Source: Streptomyces sp. V4I2 (lineage in GTDB: Bacteria > Actinomycetota > Actinomycetes > Streptomycetales > Streptomycetaceae). From it: 64,000 nt of DNA. The DNA lies in contig NZ_JAUSZM010000003.1 of assembly GCF_030817655.1 (NCBI RefSeq), positions 1,116,001 to 1,180,000 on the forward strand, read 5' to 3'. The notes below the pieces were generated by a model, which saw only the letters and a list, made by a program, of their open reading frames with translations, had not been told where the DNA came from and made no database searches. Below, piece after piece: positions 55,940 to 63,059 of this stretch. The translations under genes were made by a program, and so were the position numbers. Positions within the stretch are counted from its first letter, which is position 1; each line of letters starts with the position of its first letter.

Positions 55940-55966
55940 GACGAACGGCTCCTACGCGGATCGACA
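55940..55966 (-). promoter_or_regulatory. ECF42-type promoter at the 3' end of the sigma gene
   Basis: On the minus strand: TGTCGA (55966-55961), 17-bp spacer, CGTC (55943-55940). The 18 bases CACCCCACCGACGAACGG (plus strand, 55931-55948) are identical to those at 58238-58255. The -35 element overlaps the last codons of the sigma gene (Cys-Arg). It drives toward the 55-residue gene. Confidence 0.72.
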
Positions 55967-57214
55967 CTCCGCGAGCCGCCGCTCCAGGAACCTCCTCTCG
56001 GCGTCGTTCTCCACGAGCTCCAGTGCCCGCTCGTAGGCCTCGGCGGCCTCCCCCTGGCGCCCGGCGCGGCGCAGCAGGTCGGCTCGGGTGGCGGGGAGCA
56101 GGTGGTAGTCGGCCAGTTCGCCCTCGCGTTCCAGCCCGGCCACCAGCGCGAGGCCTGCCTCCGGTCCCTCGGCCATGCCGACGGCGAACGCACGGTTGAG
56201 GCGGATCACCGCCGACGGCACGAACCGTTCCAGTTCGCCGTACAGCCCCGCGATGTCGGCCCAGTCGGTGTCCGCCGCCGTGGGAGCGGTGGTGTGGCAG
56301 GCGGCGATGGCGGCCTGGATCTGGTACGGGCCGGGGCGGCCGCGCCGCAGGGTGGTCTCCAGCAGGGCCGCGCCCTCCTCGGCCTCCGCCCGGTTCCACG
56401 CCGTACGGTCCTGGTCCTCGAGGCTCACCGGATCGCCGGCCGCGTCCACCCGCGTGGCCCGGCGGGCGTCGTGCAGCAGCAGGAGCGCGAGCAGGCCGAG
56501 CACCTCGGGCTCGTCCGGCATGAGCCGGGCCAGGACACGGGCCAGCCGGATCGCCTCGGCGCACAGGTCGGCACGGACCCGATCGGCGCCGGACGTGGCC
56601 GCGTACCCCTCGTTGAACAGGAGGTAGAGCACGCCGAGCACGCAGGTCGTGCGTTCGGGCAGGAGATGGGCGGGCGGCACCCGGTACGGAATGCCGGCGT
56701 TGCGGATCTTCCGCTTGGCCCGCACCAGCCGCTGCGCCATGGTCGCCTCGGGGACGAGGAAGGCGTGCGCGATCTCCGGTGTGGTGAGTCCGGCGAGCGT
56801 GCGCAGGGTCAGCGCGACCCGGGCCTCGATGGGCAGCGCCGGGTGGCAGCAGGTGAAGATCAGCCGCAGCCGGTCGTCCTCCACTCCGCTGTCGTGGCCT
56901 TCGACGTCGTACGACGGTTCGTTCCGCGCCGACACCGCCACCTCCCTCAGTTTCTCCGCTCCCACCGCCTCGCGGCGCAGCAGGTCCAGGGCGCGGTTGC
57001 GGGCGGTCGTGGTCAGCCAGGCGCCGGGGCGGCGCGGTACGCCGTCGCGCCGCCACCGGTCGAGGGCCTGGGCGAAGGCGTCCTGTGCGCACTCCTGGGC
57101 GAGGTCCCAGTCGCCGGTCACCCGGATCAGGGTGGCAAGGATCTGGCCCCATTCCTCGCGGAAGGCGGCGGCGACGGCTGCCTCGACGCCGCCCGCCCCG
57201 GAGATCCCGTTCAC
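55952..57214 (-). CDS. ECF42-type RNA polymerase sigma factor with C-terminal TPR-like extension
   Basis: A 420-residue sigma factor. Regions 2 and 4 are at about 1-185 (WGQILATLIRVTGDWDLAQE, AQDAFAQALDRWRR, LTLRTLAGLTTPEIAHAFLV PEATMAQRLVRAKRKIR). The helical C-terminal extension (YLLFNEGYAATSGADRVRAD, LGLLALLLLHDARRATRVDA, AYERALELVENDAERRFLER) is the hallmark of ECF42, which lacks a classical anti-sigma factor. Two DGPF (YCII) proteins are encoded upstream with overlapping ends, as in known ECF42 operons. The ATG overlaps the previous stop (ATGA). The promoter at 58247-58273 fits the recalled ECF42 consensus, so it is probably autoregulated. Confidence 0.9.
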   Translation of the reverse strand: MNGISGAGGVEAAVAAAFREEWGQILATLIRVTGDWDLAQECAQDAFAQALDRWRRDGVPRRPGAWLTTTARNRALDLLRREAVGAEKLREVAVSARNEPSYDVEGHDSGVEDDRLRLIFTCCHPALPIEARVALTLRTLAGLTTPEIAHAFLVPEATMAQRLVRAKRKIRNAGIPYRVPPAHLLPERTTCVLGVLYLLFNEGYAATSGADRVRADLCAEAIRLARVLARLMPDEPEVLGLLALLLLHDARRATRVDAAGDPVSLEDQDRTAWNRAEAEEGAALLETTLRRGRPGPYQIQAAIAACHTTAPTAADTDWADIAGLYGELERFVPSAVIRLNRAFAVGMAEGPEAGLALVAGLEREGELADYHLLPATRADLLRRAGRQGEAAEAYERALELVENDAERRFLERRLAECRSA

Positions 57215-57492
57215 TCCCAGACCGGCCGCACCTCCACCGGACCGCCGCCGACGAGGGCGGAGTGCTGTGCGGCGAGCGCGATCGCCTCGTCCAGGTCGCC
57301 CGCCTCGACCAGGTCGACCGCGGCCACGTACTCCTCACCCCCGGTGAACGGCCCGTCGCTGAGCAGGACTTCGTCGCCCCGGACGCGCACCGTGGTCGCG
57401 TCGTCCGGCGGGCGCAGGCGCACGGTGGTCCCCTTGCCGGGCCGCGTGTCCTCGTCACTCGCCGGCAGACAGACGAACAGCAGGTACTTCAC
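57211..57492 (-). CDS. DGPF/YCII-domain protein
   Basis: A 93-residue dimeric ferredoxin-fold protein starting MKYLLFVCLPASDEDTRPGK, with the hallmark DGPF in LLSDGPFTGGEEYVAAVDLV and ending VEVRPVWE. DGPF proteins are the constant partners of ECF42 sigma factors; their activity is unknown. It overlaps the sigma gene downstream and the YCII-SnoaL gene upstream by 4 bp at each end, so the three are translationally coupled. Confidence 0.9.
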   Translation of the reverse strand: MKYLLFVCLPASDEDTRPGKGTTVRLRPPDDATTVRVRGDEVLLSDGPFTGGEEYVAAVDLVEAGDLDEAIALAAQHSALVGGGPVEVRPVWE

Positions 57493-58208
57493 GGCCGTCC
57501 TTCGAGCGCCGCCGACACGTGCTCGTGGACGATCACCCAGCGCGGCCCGATGTTGCGGTAGCCGGTGGTCACGCGCATCACCTCGTCCAGTGGATCGCCG
57601 TCCCTACGGGTGGCGCGCATCCGGAGAAGAGCGTGACCGAAGGCGATGCTCTCGTCGACGTGGACGCGGAACTCCAGCACCTCGCGGGTCACGGGCCCGG
57701 TGACGGACGCGAACATGGCGTCCACCGCCTTACGGAGGGCGTCAATGCCGTGCTGCTCGTGGCCGGTGGCGCGAGCGAACGTCTCGGCGTCCGGCGCGTA
57801 GCAGGCCAGCAGACGGTCGACGTCATGCTCGGCGGCCGCCGCGGTCAGTTCGGCGTCGAGGCGGCGGATCTCTCCCTCGGCGTCCTCGTCCTCCCAGAAC
57901 GGGCGGACCTCCATGGCCCCGATGGCCGCCACCGGATGCCTGGCGGCGGCCTCGACGGCCTCCTGAAGGCTGTCGCACTCCAGGACGTCGAATCCGGCGA
58001 CGTACTCCTTCGTCTCCGCGAACGGCCCGTCGGTGCGCAGCACCTCACCGTCACGCACCCGGACGGTGACGGCGTCGGAGGGCAGGGCCAGCCGGTGGCC
58101 GTGCAGTCGTACGCCGCGGTCGCCGAGCTCCTCGACCCAGGGCTCGACGGGCGTCATGCCCGAGGCGTCAGCGGTGTCGTCGCCGCAGACGAGCAGCATG
58201 TACTTCAT
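57489..58208 (-). CDS. DGPF/YCII - SnoaL-like fusion protein
   Basis: A 239-residue two-domain protein. Residues 1-110 are a YCII/DGPF domain (MKYMLLVCGDDTADASGMTP, LRTDGPFAETKEYVAGFDVL, AIGAMEVRPFWED). Residues 115-239 are an NTF2/SnoaL-like domain (AAAAEHDVDRLLACYAPDAE, AMFASVTGPVTREVLEFRVH, TGYRNIGPRWVIVHEHVSA). It is the first gene of the ECF42 operon, 39 bp behind the promoter -10. The fusion suggests that both folds bind one ligand or act on one pathway; the reaction is unknown. Confidence 0.88.
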   Translation of the reverse strand: MKYMLLVCGDDTADASGMTPVEPWVEELGDRGVRLHGHRLALPSDAVTVRVRDGEVLRTDGPFAETKEYVAGFDVLECDSLQEAVEAAARHPVAAIGAMEVRPFWEDEDAEGEIRRLDAELTAAAAEHDVDRLLACYAPDAETFARATGHEQHGIDALRKAVDAMFASVTGPVTREVLEFRVHVDESIAFGHALLRMRATRRDGDPLDEVMRVTTGYRNIGPRWVIVHEHVSAALEGRP

Positions 58209-58246
58209 GGGTCCTCCCGGTCATCAAGAGCTTCCTACACCCCACC

Positions 58247-58273
58247 GACGAACGGGACCCGGCCGAATCGACA
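58247..58273 (-). promoter_or_regulatory. ECF42-type promoter of the YCII/sigma operon
   Basis: On the minus strand: TGTCGA (58273-58268), 17-bp spacer, CGTC (58250-58247). It agrees with the ECF42 consensus as I recall it (TGTCGA at -35, CGA/TC at -10). The start codon at 58208 is 39 bp downstream of the -10 element. Confidence 0.75.
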
Positions 58274-58317
58274 TGCCGTTGGCGACAACATGCCATGAGA
58301 GTTGGTTGGATACCGTC

Positions 58318-59145
58318 ATGACCACCGACGAGCACGCGCGGCTGATGCGGGTCAACCAGGCGAACTGGGACGCCCGTACCCCCGTCCACCTCGCCAGCCG
58401 GTTCTACGGGCTCGACCAGGACCTCGACCCCGAGCGCTGGTTCGCCGCCTTCGAGTGGGACGACCTCGGCGAGCTCACCGGCCGGGACGTGCTCCATCTG
58501 CAGTGCCACCTCGGCACCGAGACGCTCGCCTTCGCCCGGCGCGGGGCCCGGGCCGTCGGTCTCGACTTCTCCGAGGCGTCCGTGACGGCGGCGAACGACA
58601 TCGCGGCGAAGGCGGAGCTCGACGTCGGCTACGTGTGCGCGAACGTGTACGACGCCGTCGAGGCCCTGGAGGGACGGCAGTTCGACGTCGTCTACACCGG
58701 CAAGGGCGCCCTGTGCTACCTGCCCGACCTTGAGCGCTGGGCGGGTGTGGTGGCCCAACTCCTGCGCCCGGGCGGCCGTTTGTACATCGTGGAGTTCCAT
58801 CCACTGCTCAACTCGCTGGGCCCCAAGCCGGCTCCCGGCGAGGGCCCCGAGCTGCTGCTGCGTCACGACTACCTGGGCGGCGACGGCCCCGTCCACCGGG
58901 ACGCGACCCACACCTACACCGACGGTCCGGCCGTCGAGGGCGCCACCGACAGCTACGAGTGGATGCACGGAATAGGAGAGGTCATCGGTGCGTTGACGGG
59001 GGTGGGGCTGACCGTCCGGCGTCTTCGGGAGAGCGACGAGCTGCCCTGGCAGCGCTGGCCGCGGATGGTCCGTACGCCGTCCGGATGGTGGCGGCTCCCC
59101 GAGCCGCGTATCCCCCTTCTTTACGGACTGCTGGCCGAGCGCTGA
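58318..59145 (+). CDS. Class I SAM-dependent methyltransferase
   Basis: A 275-residue methyltransferase: LTGRDVLHLQCHLGTETLAF is motif I, RAVGLDFSEASVTAANDIAA the acidic binding segment, and VVYTGKGALCYLPDLERWAG and LLRPGGRLYIVEFHPLLNSL the later motifs. The C-terminal half has YEWMHGIGEVIGALTGVGLT and WWRLPEPRIPLLYGLLAE. It is similar to methyltransferases of unknown substrate common in Streptomyces. It is divergent from the ECF42 operon across 109 bp that holds the operon promoter. Confidence 0.88.
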   Translation: MTTDEHARLMRVNQANWDARTPVHLASRFYGLDQDLDPERWFAAFEWDDLGELTGRDVLHLQCHLGTETLAFARRGARAVGLDFSEASVTAANDIAAKAELDVGYVCANVYDAVEALEGRQFDVVYTGKGALCYLPDLERWAGVVAQLLRPGGRLYIVEFHPLLNSLGPKPAPGEGPELLLRHDYLGGDGPVHRDATHTYTDGPAVEGATDSYEWMHGIGEVIGALTGVGLTVRRLRESDELPWQRWPRMVRTPSGWWRLPEPRIPLLYGLLAER

Positions 59146-59164
59146 GTCCGAATCACAGACGTGA

Positions 59165-59447
59165 GCGCGCATCGCGTGGTACGTTACGGCTAGCACTTGT
59201 GTACGCCCCGTTCCGGGGGCGCCGGTGCCAGTTCCTCTTCAACCAGCCTGATCCGCCCCTCCTTCTCACGGTCGGCGCGGACGGCTTCCCAGCACCACCT
59301 CGTCGAGGGCTTCTTCCGCCCTACCCGAGGTGTTGTTCCCGCCGCCGAGGCGTGTTCTTCGCTCCGCCTCCTCTTGCGGCTTCTCCCCTTCCTTGTTCCG
59401 CATCCCGAATGCCGAATGCACTTCCGTCCTTGAAAGGACCACCCCTG
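59165..59447 (+). promoter_or_regulatory. Long C-rich 5' leader of rho, possible rut/autoregulation region
   Basis: About 280 bases without a gene before the rho start. It begins with a hairpin, CGCCCC-GTTCCG-GGGGCG (59204-59221). From about 59228 the plus strand is pyrimidine-rich and unstructured-looking, with stretches such as TGATCCGCCCCTCCTTCTC, GGGCTTCTTCCGCCCTACCC and CTTCTCCCCTTCCTTGTTCC. High C over G is what Rho binds, and rho genes are known to be autoregulated by attenuation in their leaders. Confidence 0.5.
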
Positions 59448-60591
59448 ATGACCACCACACTCGAACACACCCCTGTCCAGCAGCAGGCCCCGGCCCGGGG
59501 TCGCCACCGGCGTCCTCGACATCGACGCGCACGGGAAGGGGCATCTGCGCCCCCTGGACCTCCTGCCCTCGCCCACCGACCTCCAGGTCCCTCCCCAGCT
59601 GATCCGCAAGTACGGCCTGCGCAAGGGAGACCTCGTCGACGGCGTACGCGGCACCCAGCGCGCGCTCACTGAGGTCGCCCGGATCAACGGGCGCACCGCC
59701 GAGCAGCAGCGCAGCCGTCGCCACTTCCGCGACCTGACGCCGCTGCACCCGCAGGAGCGGCTGCGCCTCGAACACCCGGCGGCCGGGCTCACCGGCCGCG
59801 TCACCGACCTGATCGCCCCCGTCGGCAAGGGACAGCGCGGGCTCATCGTGGCCCCGCCCAAGACCGGCAAGACCGTCCTCCTCCAGCAGATCGCGGCCGC
59901 CGTCGCCGGCAACCACCCCGAGGCCCGGCTGATGGTCGTCCTGCTCGACGAACGCCCCGAGGAGGTCACCGACATGCGGCGCTCCGTGCGCGGGGAGGTG
60001 TACGCCTCGACCTTCGACAAGGCGCCCAAGCAGCACATCGCCCTCGCCGAACTCGTCATCGAGCGGGCCCAGCGGCTCGTCGAGGCGGGCGAGGACGTCG
60101 TCATCCTGCTCGACTCCCTGACCCGGCTGTGCCGGGCCCACAACAACGCGGCCGCCGCCGGTGGCCGCACCCTCAGCGGCGGCGTCGACGCGACCGCGCT
60201 GATCGGCCCCAAGCGGTTCTTCGGCGCCGCCCGGCTGGCCGAGGAGGGCGGCTCGCTCACCATCCTCGCCACCGCCCTGGTGGAGACCGGCTCCCGCGCC
60301 GACGACTTCTACTTCGAGGAGCTCAAGAGCACCGGCAACATGGAGCTGCGCCTGAGCCGCGACCTCGCGAGCCGCCGCGTCTTCCCGGCCGTCGAGATCA
60401 ATCCCTCCGGCACCCGCCGCGAGGAACTCCTGCTTCCCGCCGCCGAGTTGACCGCCGTACGCGGTCTGCGCCGCGCCCTCCAGACCCGCGACGGCCAGCC
60501 CAGCACGGAAACCCTGCTGGAGCGGATGCGCGAAACCCCGGACAACGCGACCTTCCTGCGGCGCATCGTGCCGACGCTGCCCGTCGGCTGA
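59448..60591 (+). pseudogene. rho: Short Rho transcription termination factor with an N-terminal frameshift
   Basis: The protein would be about 380 residues. After MTTTLEHTPVQQQAPAR one extra G in the GGGG run at 59497-59500 shifts the frame. The other frame gives GVATGVLDIDAHGKGHLRPL, then the RNA-binding region, Walker A VAPPKTGKTVLLQQIAAAVA, Walker B VVILLDSLTRLCRAHNNAAA, and the Q/R-loop area DLASRRVFPAVEINPSGTRR. All hexamer ATPase motifs are complete. It lacks the long N-terminal insertion of the main actinobacterial Rho, so it is probably a second Rho. No start codon lies in the downstream frame before the ATPase core, so the shift matters unless it is a sequencing error. AAAGGA precedes the ATG. 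Confidence 0.82.
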
Positions 60592-60747
60592 CACCCCGCC
60601 GGCTGACGCACCACGCCGGCCGAGAGCCGTACCGACCGGCGGTCCATCCCGGAATCGCCCGCCTCACGTGTGGCATCCGGGTGCTCGCAGCCCCCTCTCG
60701 GCCAGGGCAGCGCCGTGCGGGACCGGACCCGTTCCTACGTTTGCGGT

Positions 60748-61947
60748 ATGACGATCAGATTGGCTTCCCGGGCTGTTGCGTCAACCTGCGCGATCTGCGC
60801 GGCGGGCCTGCTCGCGCTCGTGCCGGCCGCTGCGGCGGCCCGTGCCGGGGCGGAGCCCGGTACGCCCGGTGCATCCGGTGCACCCGGTGGGCCGCGGACG
60901 GCGGCGCCGCATCCCTCCCTGCTGTACCGCCCCGGCACGCAGGTCCGGCCGCGGGCCGGGGCTCCCAAGGTTCCGAAGGTCTCCGCGAAGTCGTGGCTGG
61001 TGGCCGACGCCGGCAGCGGTGAGGTCCTCGCCGCGCACCACGCGCACCGGAAGCTCCCGCCGGCCAGCACGCTCAAGACCCTGTTCGCCCTCACCGCGCT
61101 GCCGGTCCTCCCGGGCGGCATCCGGCACACGGTCCGGGAGAGGGAACTGAGAGGCATCGGGTCCGGCAGCAGCCGGGTCGGGGTCGCCGAGGGGCGCACG
61201 TACCGGGTCGCCGACCTGTGGCGCGGGGTGTTCCTCAACTCGGGCAACGACGCCGTGCGCGTGCTGGCCGAGCTGAGCGGCGGCTGGCGTTCCACGGCCG
61301 CGCGCATGCAGGCCAAGGCCCGCTCCCTCGGTGCCCGCGACACGCGCGTGCTGTCTCCCGACGGGTACGACACGCCGGGGCAGGTGTCGTCCGCGTACGA
61401 CCTCGCCGTGTTCGGGCGGGCGGGGCTGCGCAACGCGGACTTCGCGCAGTACTGCGGCACGGTCGAGGCACGTTTCCCGGGCGGCGGCGGATGGTCGTAC
61501 AAGATCCGGAACACCAATCGGCTGCTGTCGGGCGAGAACGGCGTGAAGCCCTACCCGGGGCTGGTCGGCATCAAGAACGGCTACACCAGCAAGGCCGGCC
61601 ACACGCTCGTGGCCGCCGCCCGCCGGGGCGGGCGCACGCTCGTCGTGACGGTGATGAACCCTCAGGCGGGTGGCAGTTTCGCCGTGTACGAGGAGGCCCG
61701 CGAGCTGCTCGACTGGGGTTTCGACGCGGACGGGCGGGTCGATCCGGTGGGCTCGCTGGACGCGCCGCGGGTCACGTCACAACCGGGGCCCGCCACGCTG
61801 CCCGCGGCCGTGGCCGAAACGCCGCCGGCCGAGGGCGGCGGGGCCGACTGGTCGAAGACGGGCGCGATCACCGGCGCCGCCGGGCTGGGTGCCGGTGCCA
61901 TGGCACTCGTGCTGCGGCTCAAGGGCCGTGGAGCGGCACGGAGTTGA
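60748..61947 (+). CDS. D-alanyl-D-alanine carboxypeptidase (serine-type PBP)
   Basis: A 399-residue secreted, membrane-anchored peptidase. The signal is VASTCAICAAGLLALVPAAA. Catalytic motifs: PASTLKTLFALTAL (SxxK), FLNSGNDAVRV (SxN) and VGIKNGYTSKAGHT, where KNG replaces the common KTG. One C-terminal helix (TGAITGAAGLGAGAMALVL) is followed by a basic tail. It trims pentapeptide cross-link donors in the cell wall. The start is MTIRLASRA at 60748. Its 3' end overlaps the open frame of the minus-strand mannosyltransferase by 286 bp. Confidence 0.9.
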   Translation: MTIRLASRAVASTCAICAAGLLALVPAAAAARAGAEPGTPGASGAPGGPRTAAPHPSLLYRPGTQVRPRAGAPKVPKVSAKSWLVADAGSGEVLAAHHAHRKLPPASTLKTLFALTALPVLPGGIRHTVRERELRGIGSGSSRVGVAEGRTYRVADLWRGVFLNSGNDAVRVLAELSGGWRSTAARMQAKARSLGARDTRVLSPDGYDTPGQVSSAYDLAVFGRAGLRNADFAQYCGTVEARFPGGGGWSYKIRNTNRLLSGENGVKPYPGLVGIKNGYTSKAGHTLVAAARRGGRTLVVTVMNPQAGGSFAVYEEARELLDWGFDADGRVDPVGSLDAPRVTSQPGPATLPAAVAETPPAEGGGADWSKTGAITGAAGLGAGAMALVLRLKGRGAARS

Positions 61948-63059
61948 CCGACCGGCAGCCACACCAGCAGGCCGAGCGTGATCCACGTGTACGTGTTGCT
62001 GCCGAGGAAACCGTCGACGCCGGACGCGTCGTCGAACCACAGCCACACCACGCTCGTGCACAGCACCGCGTACAGGGCGCCCGCGAGCCGCGGGTGCCCG
62101 GCGCGGACCAGCACGGCGAAGGACGGCAGCAGCCAGACCAGGTGATGCACCCAGGTGATCGGGCTGACGAGGCAGGCGGCCAGGCCGGTGAGGGCGAACG
62201 CGGTCGTCCACTCCCCCGCGGCCACCGCCCGGCGGGCGCGGACCGCCCACACGCACAGCACCAGCAGCACCGCCCCCGCCCACACCGCGCGGTCCGGTTC
62301 GCCCAGCCTGGCCAGGATCCCCTGCAGTGACTGGTTGGAGACGTAGTCCAGACGGCCCACCCGGGTCGTGTCCCACAGCGCCTCGGTCCAGTAGAAGCGT
62401 GAGGCGTCGGGCGCCACGCAGGCCGCGAACGCCGTCGCCGCCGCGGTGACGGCCGAGGCGACCGCCGCGGCCCGCCGGCGCCGGGCGAGCAGCAGCAGGC
62501 CGATGAAGATCAACGGAGTGAGCTTCACCGCCGAGGCGAGACCGATCCCCACCCCCGCCCAGCGGCCTGGGCCGGTGGCGAGCAGCCGGGCGTCGGCGAG
62601 CACCAGGGCCAGCAGCAGGATGTTCACCTGGCCGAAGCTGAACGTGTCACGGAGCGGTTCGAACAGCGCGAGCGCGCAGACGCCCAGGGCACAGCCGTAC
62701 CAGCCGTAGCGCCGCCAGTCCGCTCCGACGAGGATGCGCAGGACCACCGCCAGGGCGGCCAGATTGAGCAGCAGGGCGGCGGCGATCGCGGCGCGCAGCG
62801 GGAGCAGCGCCATCGGCAGCATGGCGACCGCCGCGAACGGCGGATAGGTGAAGCCGTACGGCGTGCCGGGCACCCGGTAGTCGTAGAGCCGTCCGCCGTG
62901 GTGGACCCAGCTGTCCACGGCTCCGTGGTAGACGCGCAGGTCGAACCAGTCGCGCAGCAGCGGCACGGTCGCCGTGAAGGCGGTGACGGCGGCGGCGAGG
63001 GCGAGCACGAGCAGCAGTCGGCCGCGGTCGGTGCGGGGGCGAGGGCGGGGCAGTCTCAT
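61662..63059 (-). CDS. GT87-family membrane mannosyltransferase
   Basis: A 465-residue polytopic protein. WFDLRVYHGAVDSWVHHGGR and TPYGFTYPPFAAVAMLPMAL are the catalytic extracellular-loop region of GT-C GT87 proteins (the acidic residue in the first loop); about 10 membrane segments follow, with FGQVNILLLALVLADARLLA and SPITWVHHLVWLLPSFAVLV. It would transfer mannose from polyprenyl-phosphate mannose to a glycan or lipid. Its ATG overlaps the upstream gene's stop by 4 bp. The last 95 residues are low-complexity and lie antisense to the carboxypeptidase gene, so the natural stop may have been lost. Confidence 0.85.
   Translation of the reverse strand: MRLPRPRPRTDRGRLLLVLALAAAVTAFTATVPLLRDWFDLRVYHGAVDSWVHHGGRLYDYRVPGTPYGFTYPPFAAVAMLPMALLPLRAAIAAALLLNLAALAVVLRILVGADWRRYGWYGCALGVCALALFEPLRDTFSFGQVNILLLALVLADARLLATGPGRWAGVGIGLASAVKLTPLIFIGLLLLARRRRAAAVASAVTAAATAFAACVAPDASRFYWTEALWDTTRVGRLDYVSNQSLQGILARLGEPDRAVWAGAVLLVLCVWAVRARRAVAAGEWTTAFALTGLAACLVSPITWVHHLVWLLPSFAVLVRAGHPRLAGALYAVLCTSVVWLWFDDASGVDGFLGSNTYTWITLGLLVWLPVGQLRAAPRPLSRSTSAMAPAPSPAAPVIAPVFDQSAPPPSAGGVSATAAGSVAGPGCDVTRGASSEPTGSTRPSASKPQSSSSRASSYTAKLPPA

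Noticed and set aside
52846..56199. A 1117-codon plus-strand open frame
   Set aside because: It is antisense to the GAF-SpoIIE-HATPase and sigma genes, which are clear by motif; the frame is open only because of GC bias.
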